Shown here: positions 1 through 6,131 of the stretch, piece after piece
Position numbering within the stretch: position 1 is the first letter of the stretch
Layout: every line of letters begins with the position of its first letter
Assembly: GCA_017962865.1 (NCBI GenBank)
Contig: JAGCUM010000138.1
Span: forward strand, 1-6,131
Direction of reading: 5' to 3'
Source of the DNA: Spirochaetales bacterium
Lineage (GTDB): Bacteria > Spirochaetota > Spirochaetia > Sphaerochaetales > Sphaerochaetaceae
Length of the DNA stretch: 6,131 nucleotides
Program-made: the position numbers and the translations under genes
The notes under the pieces: generated by a model
Seen by the model: the letters and a program-made list of their open reading frames with translations, nothing else
Database searches by the model: none
Told to the model about the DNA's origin: nothing

Positions 1-933
1 AGCCTCCGAAACGGCGAGGTTCTGCTTCTGGACCACGTAAGATTCATGGCGGAGGAGCAGACCCTCTTCGAGACCAAGATCTGCCTGAGCCATGAAGAGC
101 AGGCAAAGACTCAGGTGGTAACCAAGCTTGCCCCGCTGGGAGACCTCTACGTCTGCGATGCCTTTGCGGCTGCCCACAGGGATCAGCCCACGCTCTGCGG
201 ATTCGAGCAGATCCTTCCCAGCGCCATGGGAAGACTCTTCGAGAAGGAGTACTGCACGGTATCGTCCCTGATGGAGGAGCCTTCGAGGCCCTGCGTGTTC
301 GTTCTGGGTGGATCCAAGATAGCGGATGCCTTCCAGATGATGAAGACGGTCCTTTCCAAGGGCAGTGCTGACCTGGTGCTGACCGGTGGCCTTGTTGCCA
401 ATATCTTCCTTGCTTCGCAGGGTGTGCAGATAGGCAGGGGTAGCCTTGATTTCATCATGAAGTCCAATTACGGGCAGTACATCGATGTGGCTGCTGAGCT
501 CTACGGCCTGTATCCGGATAAGATAGTGCTTCCTGTCGACCTGGCATGGGTCAGCGACGGCGTGCGTTGTGAGGCCGAAACCAAAGAGATTCCCGAAGAC
601 ATCGCTGCTGTGGATATCGGAAGTGCCACGGCAGAGCTTTACAGAAAGGAAATCCTTGCTGCGAAGACCGTGTTCGTCAACGGGCCGGCAGGTGTGTTCG
701 AGCAAGAGGCAAGCGAGCTGGGAACAAAGACCATCTGGCAGGCTCTGGCCGATACCGAGGCCTTCACGGTTCTCGGAGGCGGGGACAGCATCACTGCAAC
801 CGAGAAATACAGCCTGACGGACAGGATAGGCTACATCTGCACAGGCGGAGGAGCACTGATCCGCTTCCTCAGCGGAGAGGAACTGCCGGTGGTCAAGGCA
901 CTGCGCCACGGAGCGACGATAGGAGAAAAATGA
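1..933 (+). CDS. pgk: Phosphoglycerate kinase, archaeal-like type (5' end missing)
   Basis: Phosphoglycerate kinase moves a phosphate from 1,3-bisphosphoglycerate to ADP, the first ATP-yielding step of lower glycolysis, in the cytosol. The reading frame is open from base 1; the ATG at 46 is internal, because the codons before it encode NGEVLLLDHVRF, matching the family's conserved LLENVRF region. About 310 residues are visible of a usual 390-415, so roughly the first 90-105 are missing. Motifs seen: DAFAAAHR (157-180), GGSKIADAF (from 307; GGAK in most homologues), NGPAGVFE (679-702), the nucleotide-loop GGGDS (775-789) and TGGGA (841-855). The stretches DAFAAAHR..QP, RPCVFVLGG and LVLTGGLVANIFL look more like archaeal PGKs than the usual bacterial form. 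Its stop overlaps the iolE start, so the two are probably translationally coupled. It may be a second, pathway-dedicated copy rather than the housekeeping enzyme; that is inference. Family assignment is firm, the archaeal-type label fairly so. Confidence 0.93.
   Translation, partial: SLRNGEVLLLDHVRFMAEEQTLFETKICLSHEEQAKTQVVTKLAPLGDLYVCDAFAAAHRDQPTLCGFEQILPSAMGRLFEKEYCTVSSLMEEPSRPCVFVLGGSKIADAFQMMKTVLSKGSADLVLTGGLVANIFLASQGVQIGRGSLDFIMKSNYGQYIDVAAELYGLYPDKIVLPVDLAWVSDGVRCEAETKEIPEDIAAVDIGSATAELYRKEILAAKTVFVNGPAGVFEQEASELGTKTIWQALADTEAFTVLGGGDSITATEKYSLTDRIGYICTGGGALIRFLSGEELPVVKALRHGATIGEK
921..925 (+). promoter_or_regulatory. Ribosome binding site of iolE
   Basis: AGGAG lies inside the last codons of pgk. 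It is 4 bases before the ATG at 930 and 7 before the in-frame ATG at 933. The two start codons are adjacent (ATGATG), and the 7-base spacing is the more usual one, so translation may begin at 933. Confidence 0.6.
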
Positions 934-1835
934 TGTTCGATAAAGATAAAGTGAAACTTGGAATCGCACCCATCGGTTGGTGCAACGACGATATGCCCGA
1001 GCTTGGAGCGGAGAATACCTTCCGCCAGACAGTCAGCGAGATGGCCCTTGCGGGGTTTACGGGTTGTGAAATCGGAAACAAATACCCCAAGGACCCGGCG
1101 GAACTCAAATGGGAACTGGATCTCCGCGGAATGAGGATCGCCAGCAGGTGGTTCTCGTCTTTCATTCTCACTCAGGACATCGAGACCGTGAAGAAGGACT
1201 TCTGTGCCGAGCTGGATTTCCTCTCTGCCGTGGGTGCAGACCGCATCAACGTGAGCGAGCAGAGCTACTCAATCCAGGGCAAGACCGATACCCCGATTCT
1301 CACCGGCGGCCATAAGCATGTAATGGACGATGCCGAATGGAAACGCTTCTGCGATGGCCTGAATGTGCTTGGAAAGATTGCTTTTGAGCGTGGATTCAAG
1401 CTTTGCTACCATCATCATATGGGAACGGTGGTCCAGACTTCGGAGGAGACCGACCGCATGATGGCCAATACCGATCCGCGTTATGTATTCCTCTGCTACG
1501 ATACCGGCCATTTCACCTTTGCCGGTGAAGACCCGCTTCTGATGCTCAGAAAGTATGTGGACAGGGTCGGTCATGTGCATCTCAAGGACATGAGGCTTTC
1601 GGTCGTCAGACAGGTGCGTGAGAACAACTGGAGCTTCCTGACTGCAGTGAGAAACGGAGCCTTTACGGTTCCCGGAGACGGCGATGTGGATTTCGACCCT
1701 GTCTTCAAGGTACTCAGCGATGCCCGTTACGAGGGCTGGCTGCTGGTGGAGGCAGAGCAGGATCCCGCAAAGGCCAATCCGCTTGAGTATGCGATCAAGG
1801 GAAGGAAATATATCCGCGAGCACGCCGGGCTCTGA
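930..1835 (+). CDS. iolE: Inosose dehydratase (2-keto-myo-inositol dehydratase)
   Basis: IolE removes water from scyllo-inosose (2-keto-myo-inositol) to give 3D-(3,5/4)-trihydroxycyclohexane-1,2-dione, the second step of myo-inositol catabolism. It is a cytosolic, metal-dependent TIM-barrel enzyme of the xylose-isomerase-like superfamily. The 301 residues match the usual length of about 300. Family blocks run in order: GIAPIGWCNDD (11-21), WFSSFI (74-79), SEQSYSIQG (109-117), YHHHMGT (160-166), YDTGH (190-194), GHVHLKD (214-220), TVPGDGDVDF (246-255) and EAEQDPAKANPLEYA (274-288). These blocks agree closely with Bacillus subtilis IolE as I recall it. D191, H217 and E274 are plausible metal or substrate ligands, by analogy with the superfamily only. 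The start overlaps the pgk stop by 4 bases (ATGA); a second Met codon follows immediately and either may be used. The next gene, iolB, starts 21 bases after the stop. Confidence 0.97.
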   Translation: MMFDKDKVKLGIAPIGWCNDDMPELGAENTFRQTVSEMALAGFTGCEIGNKYPKDPAELKWELDLRGMRIASRWFSSFILTQDIETVKKDFCAELDFLSAVGADRINVSEQSYSIQGKTDTPILTGGHKHVMDDAEWKRFCDGLNVLGKIAFERGFKLCYHHHMGTVVQTSEETDRMMANTDPRYVFLCYDTGHFTFAGEDPLLMLRKYVDRVGHVHLKDMRLSVVRQVRENNWSFLTAVRNGAFTVPGDGDVDFDPVFKVLSDARYEGWLLVEAEQDPAKANPLEYAIKGRKYIREHAGL

Positions 1836-1847
1836 TGTTCCGGTTTC

Positions 1848-1852
1848 GGAGG
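1848..1852 (+). promoter_or_regulatory. Ribosome binding site of iolB
   Basis: GGAGG, part of a longer purine run GGAGGGAGA, sits 4 bases before the ATG at 1857 in the only true gap inside the operon (21 bases). It supports that start. The ATG overlapping the iolE stop at 1835 is in a different frame. Confidence 0.65.
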
Positions 1853-1856
1853 GAGA

Positions 1857-2648
1857 ATGTACTTCAGCAAGCAGATCAACAGGGGCTACAACTGCTACAT
1901 AGACAGGGCCTCGGATGACATGGGTACGATGATGGATGTCGGTCTTCTGGTAATGGAGAAGGGCGATATATATGTTATAGATGAAAAGGAGAAGGAGAGT
2001 GCAGTTCTCCTTTTCTCCGGTGAGGTCCTGTTCGAATACGCCGGAAGGAAGGTCCGTGCCGCCAGGCCGGACTGCTTCCGTCATGAGGCCTACTGCCTGC
2101 TTTCCCCCAGAGGGGTGCGCATTGTGCTCACGGCTCTGGACCATGCGGAAATCTACATCCAGCAGACCGACAACGAAAGGGACTACGAACCCGTTATGTA
2201 TACTCCCGAAACCGTTCAGGTGCAGCATGCCGGGGCCAACGGTGAGCTGATGGGCTGCATGAGACGCGAAATCAAGACCTTCTTCGATTACGACAATGCC
2301 CCGTTCTCCAACATGGTTCTGGGCGAGGTCCTCAATTTCCCCGGAAAATGGTCCTCCTATCCGCCGCATCACCATCCGCAGCCTGAGGTCTACTTCTACC
2401 GCTTCGATTATCCCCAGGGATTCGGGGTGGGCTTTGCCAACGGTGAGGTCTATCGGACCGGTCACAACGGACTTGCGGTCATAAACAGCGGCATGCACTC
2501 CCAGTGCGCTGCCCCCGGATATGCGATGTGCTATGCTTGGGGTATCAGACATCTGGACGGAGATCCGTGGAAGAAGACGAGAATAGATGACGAAGAACAC
2601 TCATGGCTTTGGAAGGCCGATGCCAACGAGCACATCTTCAAGGGGTGA
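1857..2648 (+). CDS. iolB: 5-deoxy-glucuronate isomerase, short-loop variant
   Basis: IolB interconverts the aldose 5-deoxy-D-glucuronate and the ketose 2-deoxy-5-keto-D-gluconate, the step after IolD. It is a cytosolic bicupin metalloenzyme of the KduI/IolB family. The product has 263 residues against about 271 in B. subtilis. An N-terminal cupin-like half (about 1-120) carries little conserved sequence. The C-terminal half holds the metal site: WSSYPPHHH (165-173), EVYFYRF (177-183), PQGFG (186-190) and MH at 213-214. By alignment to KduI the expected metal ligands are H171, H173, E177 and H214, and all are present. In the B. subtilis form the H-x-H and the ligand Glu are separated by an acidic loop of about ten residues; here only PQP lies between. 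The tail has WKK (238-240) and DDEEHSWL (244-251), where B. subtilis IolB also has a W-rich H-E-W end. It lies between iolE and iolD, which settles the pathway role. A KduI-type uronate isomerase is the alternative, but is unlikely in this context. Confidence 0.93.
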   Translation: MYFSKQINRGYNCYIDRASDDMGTMMDVGLLVMEKGDIYVIDEKEKESAVLLFSGEVLFEYAGRKVRAARPDCFRHEAYCLLSPRGVRIVLTALDHAEIYIQQTDNERDYEPVMYTPETVQVQHAGANGELMGCMRREIKTFFDYDNAPFSNMVLGEVLNFPGKWSSYPPHHHPQPEVYFYRFDYPQGFGVGFANGEVYRTGHNGLAVINSGMHSQCAAPGYAMCYAWGIRHLDGDPWKKTRIDDEEHSWLWKADANEHIFKG

Positions 2649-2649
2649 T
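2641..2649 (+). promoter_or_regulatory. Strong ribosome binding site fixing the iolD start
   Basis: AGGGGTGAT is a near-perfect complement of the 16S rRNA 3' end (consensus AGGAGGTGAT). It spans the last iolB codon and stop, and ends 3 bases before the ATG at 2653. It decides the iolD start against the in-frame ATG at 2587, which lies inside iolB. Confidence 0.75.
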
Positions 2650-2652
2650 ATC

Positions 2653-4584
2653 ATGGAGAAGACTATCAGATTGACAATGGCACAGGCTCTGGTCCGCTTT
2701 CTTGAGAACCAGTACATCGCTTACGATGACAAGGAACATCCCTTCGTAGAGGGCGTGATAATGCTTCCCGGACACGGCAACGTGCTCGGGCTCGGACAGG
2801 CACTGGCCCAGGAAGCCAGGAATCTGAAAGTCTGGCAGGGAAAGAACGAGCAGGGCATGGCCCACACTGCAGTGGCTTTCGCCAAGCAGATGAAAAGAAA
2901 GAAGATCATAGCCGTCACGGCTTCCGTAGGCCCCGGTTCCGCCAACATGGTGACTGCCGCAGCCACGGCCACCGCCAACAACATCCCCGTTCTGATTCTT
3001 CCCGGAGATGTCTATGCCTGCCGTCAGCCTGACCCGGTTCTCCAGCAGATAGAGCAGACACACGATCTTTCCATCTCCACCAATGATGCCTTCAAGGCAG
3101 TATGCAGGTACTGGGACCGCATTGTCCGTCCCGAGCAGCTGATGAGTGCGATGATCAGCGCATTCAGGACCCTGACCGATCCTGCCAATACCGGTGCAGT
3201 CTGCATTGCAATCCCGCAGGATGTCGAGGGCGAGGCCTACGACTATCCGCAGTCGTTCTTCAGAAAGAGGGTCCACAGGCTTGCAAGACGCGCTGCGGAG
3301 CCTGAGGTCATCACCGAGGCTGCACAGGTCATCAGAAGCGCAAAGAAACCTCTTCTGATCTGCGGAGGAGGAGTTCGCTACTCAGAGGCCCACAGGGAGT
3401 TCAGACAGTTTGCAGAGAAGACGGGAATCCCGTTCGGAGAGACTCAGGCCGGCAAAGGCGCCGTTCTTTTCGACCACCCGCTGAATCTCGGCGGTATCGG
3501 TGTTACGGGGTGTTCTGCGGCCAATGAGATTGCAAAGGAAGCAGATGTGATCATCGGAGTAGGTACCAGATATACCGACTTCACGACCTCATCCAAATGG
3601 CTCTTCAGATCCGATGCCAGATTCGTCAATATCAACGTCTCCGAATTCCAGGCCCTGAAGATGGATGCCGCGGTTCCCGTGGTAGCCGATGCTAAGAGGG
3701 CTCTTCCTGCTTTGCTCAAGGCCCTCGGCGGCTATGTTGCCCCATACAAGGGCGAAATCGAGAAGGCAAGGGAGAAGTGGTTCAGGGAACTGGACAGGCT
3801 CAGAAGCATCACCTTCTCCAAGGACTACGTTCCCGAGGTCAACGATGCGAATGCACAGAGCGCCTTCCGATTTGCAAAGGATATGGATTCATGCCTTGCC
3901 CAGACAACGGTCCTGGGAGCCATCAACCTGATGATGGACAAGGATGACGTTGCAATCGGTTCCTCGGGATCGCTTCCGGGCGACATGCAGAGGATGTGGT
4001 GCGCCCGCAGTCTGGATTCCTACAACATGGAGTACGGCTATTCCTGCATGGGCTATGAGATTTCCGGAGCCCTAGGTGTCAAGTATGCCATCGGAGACAA
4101 GCACGATGTCTATTCGATGGTAGGCGACGGAAGCTTCATCATGCTGCATTCCGAACTGCTGACTGCAGCACAGGAACACAAGAAGATAATCGTATGCGTG
4201 TTCAACAATGCAAGCTTCGGCTGCATCAACAACCTCCAGGTCGGACATGGCAACGATACCTTCTGCACCGAGCTCAGGTACAGGGGAGAAGACGGAAAGC
4301 ACTCCGGAACCTTCATGGCAGTGGACTTTGCCAAGATAGGCGAGGCCTACGGGGCCAAGTCCTACACCATCAGGACCATGGAAGACCTCAAGAGGGCCAT
4401 GGCCGGAGCCAAGCGGATCAAGGACCGTCCGGTTGTCTTCGATATCAGGGTCCTGCCCAAGTCGATGACCGACGGCTACGGCTCATGGTGGAGATGCGGA
4501 GACACTCAGGTTTCCGAGAATCCGAAGAACGTTGAAGCCTACAAGGATCATCTTGACCACGTGAAGGATGCTAGGAAATACTGA
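2653..4584 (+). CDS. iolD: 3D-(3,5/4)-trihydroxycyclohexane-1,2-dione hydrolase (ThDP-dependent)
   Basis: IolD opens the ring of trihydroxycyclohexane-dione by hydrolysis to 5-deoxy-D-glucuronate. It is a cytosolic thiamine-diphosphate enzyme of the acetolactate synthase / pyruvate oxidase superfamily. From the chosen start it has 643 residues, close to the 637 of B. subtilis IolD. Three domains are visible: an N-terminal pyrimidine-binding domain (about 1-200) with the cofactor-activating Glu at E66 in [11 protein letters not shown]; a central domain (about 215-360) with LLICGGG (235-240) and [12 protein letters not shown] (299-310); and a C-terminal pyrophosphate-binding domain with the GDG...NN motif (G491-G493 to N518-N519). 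The tail has [14 protein letters not shown] (609-622), like the SWWR.G...VS end of other IolD proteins as I recall them. The start at 2653 follows a strong ribosome binding site; the longer frame from 2587 would add 22 unrelated residues encoded within iolB. The gap to iolB is 4 bases, as is the gap to the next gene, so coupled translation is likely. Confidence 0.97.
   Translation: MEKTIRLTMAQALVRFLENQYIAYDDKEHPFVEGVIMLPGHGNVLGLGQALAQEARNLKVWQGKNEQGMAHTAVAFAKQMKRKKIIAVTASVGPGSANMVTAAATATANNIPVLILPGDVYACRQPDPVLQQIEQTHDLSISTNDAFKAVCRYWDRIVRPEQLMSAMISAFRTLTDPANTGAVCIAIPQDVEGEAYDYPQSFFRKRVHRLARRAAEPEVITEAAQVIRSAKKPLLICGGGVRYSEAHREFRQFAEKTGIPFGETQAGKGAVLFDHPLNLGGIGVTGCSAANEIAKEADVIIGVGTRYTDFTTSSKWLFRSDARFVNINVSEFQALKMDAAVPVVADAKRALPALLKALGGYVAPYKGEIEKAREKWFRELDRLRSITFSKDYVPEVNDANAQSAFRFAKDMDSCLAQTTVLGAINLMMDKDDVAIGSSGSLPGDMQRMWCARSLDSYNMEYGYSCMGYEISGALGVKYAIGDKHDVYSMVGDGSFIMLHSELLTAAQEHKKIIVCVFNNASFGCINNLQVGHGNDTFCTELRYRGEDGKHSGTFMAVDFAKIGEAYGAKSYTIRTMEDLKRAMAGAKRIKDRPVVFDIRVLPKSMTDGYGSWWRCGDTQVSENPKNVEAYKDHLDHVKDARKY
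4573..4577 (+). promoter_or_regulatory. Ribosome binding site of the LarA-family gene
   Basis: AGGAA within the last codons of iolD lies 11 bases before the ATG at 4589. It is weaker and more distant than the other sites, so expression probably depends on coupling to iolD. The in-frame ATG at 4568 inside iolD has no comparable site, and its extra residues do not resemble a LarA N-terminus. Confidence 0.45.
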
Positions 4585-4588
4585 TTGC

Positions 4589-5827
4589 ATGAAGATTGAA
4601 GTACCTTATAACGGAGAGAAGATAGCATTGGAGGTGGCACCGGAGCATTTCGGTGCCATTCTCAAACTCAATGACCCGAAGAAAGAGGGAAGGCAGAAAA
4701 ATGCCGTTGAAATCACGAAAGAGGCCATCGAGGGCAGCTTCGATGAATTCATGGCCCTGCCGGGCAGCACCCTGGTGATTGTGAACGATGCCACAAGACC
4801 CACGCCTACAAGGTTCGTGATGGATGCCATTGGTCCGGCCCTGGAGAAGGCAGGAGCCTCCTTCCTCATCGCGACCGGAAGTCACAGAGCTCCCTATAGA
4901 AATGAGTATGACTTCATCTTCGGATCCTGGTACGAGACCTTCAAAGATCGGATCTTCGTCCATGACTGCCGCCGGATGGAGGACATGGACTACTACGGAA
5001 AGACCAGCCGCGGAACCGAGCTCTATCTGAACAAGCTTGTAAAGGCCGCAGGCAAGGTAATTGCCATAGGATCGGTGGAGCCTCATTACTTTGCAGGCTA
5101 CGCCGGGGGCAGAAAGAGCTTCCTTCCCGGTGTTGCAGCCCTGAGTTCGATAGAACACAACCATAAGATGGCTCTCTCCCCGGAATCCAAAACCCTGGCA
5201 CTCAAGGGCAATCCCGTCCATGAGGATCTGGAGGAGGCCATGACGTTGGTCAGGGTCCCGGTCTATTCAATCATGACGGTCTTGGACCGCAACCATGAGA
5301 TCGATACCGTTACTGCCGGGGATATAGACGAGTCCTTCTATCAGGCCGTCGAGGCTGCAAACAGAATATTCACCGCACCCCTGGAAGAGAAGGCAGATAT
5401 CGTCGTGACAGCTGCTCCGTATCCCATGGACGTCGATCTCTACCAGAGTCAGAAGGCAATCGACAATGCCAAGCTTGCCCTGAAGGACGGGGGCACCATG
5501 ATCCTGGTCTCCGCCTGCAGGGAAGGAATAGGCGGGGAGGCATTTGTCAAGCTTCTCTCGAGTGCCGATACTCCTGATGAAGTGCTCAGAAGGATAGAGG
5601 AGGGCTTCAAGCTCGGATACCACAAGGCCGCCAAGATGGCGGAGGTTTTCAAGTGGGCCCATGTCGAATGCTATTCCCGGATTCCGGATGAGCAGTTGAG
5701 AAGTATCTTCATCGAGCCTGTGCACGATGTTCAGAAAGCCCTGGACGATGCAATAGCCAAGTACGGTCCCGGGTGCAGGGTTGTCTTCATGCCTGACGGG
5801 TCAATCACCGTCCCGCTTGTACGGTAA
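4589..5827 (+). CDS. larA: LarA-family nickel-pincer racemase/epimerase (DUF2088), substrate unknown
   Basis: This is a homologue of lactate racemase LarA, a cytosolic enzyme that racemises alpha-hydroxy acids by hydride transfer, using a nickel-pincer nucleotide (NPN) bound covalently to a lysine. Its 412 residues are close to the usual 420 or so. Every residue I associate with catalysis in Lactobacillus plantarum LarA has a counterpart at near-constant offset: D67 and R70 in NDATRPTP (D72, R75), H99 in ATGSHR (H108), H166 in EPHYFAG (H174), K176 in AGGRKSFLPG (the NPN-bound K184), H192 in IEHNH (H200, a nickel ligand), and Q286 and K289 in YQSQK (Q295, K298). So it looks active, not degenerate. 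The family includes racemases and epimerases of several hydroxy acids, so the substrate cannot be named; lactate is only one candidate. It is the last gene of the iol operon, 4 bases after iolD. The cofactor genes larB, larC and larE are not in the window. The first 20 residues are poorly conserved, but the start follows directly from the iolD stop. Confidence 0.9.
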   Translation: MKIEVPYNGEKIALEVAPEHFGAILKLNDPKKEGRQKNAVEITKEAIEGSFDEFMALPGSTLVIVNDATRPTPTRFVMDAIGPALEKAGASFLIATGSHRAPYRNEYDFIFGSWYETFKDRIFVHDCRRMEDMDYYGKTSRGTELYLNKLVKAAGKVIAIGSVEPHYFAGYAGGRKSFLPGVAALSSIEHNHKMALSPESKTLALKGNPVHEDLEEAMTLVRVPVYSIMTVLDRNHEIDTVTAGDIDESFYQAVEAANRIFTAPLEEKADIVVTAAPYPMDVDLYQSQKAIDNAKLALKDGGTMILVSACREGIGGEAFVKLLSSADTPDEVLRRIEEGFKLGYHKAAKMAEVFKWAHVECYSRIPDEQLRSIFIEPVHDVQKALDDAIAKYGPGCRVVFMPDGSITVPLVR

Positions 5828-5897
5828 AAGCGGATGTTTCTTATAGTTATTGGTTTAGCTAGGGTAGAAACAGTGGTGTATCACCCTCGAGATGGTG
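5828..5897. other. Convergent intergenic gap with weak hairpins, no clear terminator
   Basis: This 70-base stretch separates the ends of the operon and the opposing MATE gene, so transcription from both sides should stop here. It can form small hairpins: GGTG-TAT-CACC (5875-5885), or alternatively AGGGT (5861-5865) with ACCCT (5883-5887). Neither is GC-rich, and neither is followed by a run of T on either strand, so no intrinsic terminator can be called. It is locally richer in A and T than the genes around it, as expected of non-coding sequence. Confidence 0.35.
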
Positions 5898-6131
5898 TCA
5901 TTCGAGACCGTGGACCCAGTCGGATCTGAGCATGTAAATCAGGAAGATTATAGAGGAAATGGTCCAGGTAATGGGGTAGGCGGCAAATACAAGCTCGACC
6001 GTGTGTGAGATGGACATTGCGACGGAAATGTAAAGGACTCTGAATATGCACCACACACCAAGCATCACGAACATGGGGACCTTGGCTTTGCCGGCACCTC
6101 TCATGACTCCTGCAATGGAATGCGACAGGGC
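5898..6131 (-). CDS. MATE-family efflux transporter, C-terminal fragment
   Basis: This is the last 77 residues of an inner-membrane antiporter of the MATE family (NorM/DinF-like), which exports drugs or metabolites in exchange for Na+ or H+. The gene enters from the right edge of the window; the ATG at 6104 is internal, since the frame stays open to 6131 with ALSHSIAGV in front of it. Visible features are the MRGAGKAKVPM loop, which in MATE proteins precedes a late transmembrane helix; a hydrophobic stretch VPMFVMLGVWCIFRVLYISV; and a final helix around FAAYPITWTISSIIFLIYML, ending in a short cytoplasmic tail RSDWVHGLE. The PITWTxSSI and WC..R..YI patterns are typical of MATE proteins in anaerobic gut bacteria, from memory. 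It converges on the inositol operon and is probably functionally unrelated to it. The substrate is unknown. The family call is good for such a short piece, but the intactness of the gene cannot be judged. Confidence 0.85.
   Translation of the reverse strand, partial: ALSHSIAGVMRGAGKAKVPMFVMLGVWCIFRVLYISVAMSISHTVELVFAAYPITWTISSIIFLIYMLRSDWVHGLE

Noticed and set aside
2349..2375. Three consecutive His in IolB as a possible artefact or sequencing error
   Set aside because: The frame is intact on both sides, and the expected H-x-H metal ligands need the first and third of these residues, so the triplet is compatible with a working site.
1269..2600. A 443-codon open frame on the minus strand opposite iolE and iolB
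   Set aside because: It lies wholly antisense to two genes with firm family matches. Its translation has no recognisable domain, and such long antisense frames are a by-product of codon bias at this GC content.
2587..2652. An upstream start for iolD that would add 22 residues
   Set aside because: The extra codons overlap iolB in another frame and look nothing like an IolD N-terminus, while a strong ribosome binding site sits just before the ATG at 2653.
4571..5221. A 216-codon minus-strand frame opposite the LarA-family gene (and a 212-codon one at 2638-3276 opposite iolD)
   Set aside because: Both are shadows of strongly conserved plus-strand genes, have no family resemblance, and would leave no room for their own regulatory sequence.
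5886..5891. CTCGAG palindrome as a possible operator or attachment site
   Set aside because: A six-base palindrome is expected by chance at this length; no second copy or longer dyad symmetry surrounds it.
1..6131. Mobile elements, CRISPR repeats, tRNA or rRNA genes, riboswitches
   Set aside because: The window is almost wholly filled by six protein-coding genes with matching composition. No direct repeats, inverted terminal repeats or structured RNA could be seen in the short gaps.

Overview
The window is 6.1 kb of dense coding sequence, roughly 55% GC by eye. Five plus-strand genes are packed head to tail (positions 1-5827), followed by the 3' end of a convergent minus-strand gene (5898-6131). 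The five plus-strand genes look like one operon: the longest gap between them is 21 bases, and the others are a 4-base overlap and two gaps of 4 bases. No promoter is visible, because the operon begins upstream of the window.

Layout: (1) the C-terminal three quarters of a phosphoglycerate kinase whose motifs resemble the archaeal-type branch; (2) iolE, inosose dehydratase; (3) iolB, 5-deoxy-glucuronate isomerase, in a form with a short metal-site loop; (4) iolD, the ThDP-dependent trihydroxycyclohexane-dione hydrolase; (5) a LarA-family protein that keeps every residue known to matter in the nickel-pincer lactate racemase; (6) on the opposite strand, the last 77 residues of a MATE-family multidrug/cation antiporter.

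Function: IolE, IolD and IolB are three consecutive steps of myo-inositol catabolism, from scyllo-inosose through trihydroxycyclohexane-dione and 5-deoxy-glucuronate to 2-deoxy-5-keto-gluconate. The other steps (inositol dehydrogenase IolG, kinase IolC, aldolase IolJ, semialdehyde dehydrogenase IolA) and the transporter are not here and are expected elsewhere. The aldolase yields dihydroxyacetone phosphate, so a co-transcribed phosphoglycerate kinase would make ATP from the triose half. The role of the LarA homologue is not obvious, since no intermediate of the pathway is an alpha-hydroxy acid. These two genes are the unusual part of the window.

Organism: the MATE tail (a WC..R.LYI-like stretch and PITWTxSSI) and the complete iol genes suggest an anaerobic, probably host- or sediment-associated bacterium, for example a Sphaerochaeta-like spirochaete or a Firmicute. 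The archaeal-like kinase keeps an archaeal host such as a gut Thermoplasmata open. Arginine codons are mixed (AGA, AGG, CGC, CGT), which does not settle it. This assignment is inference and weak.
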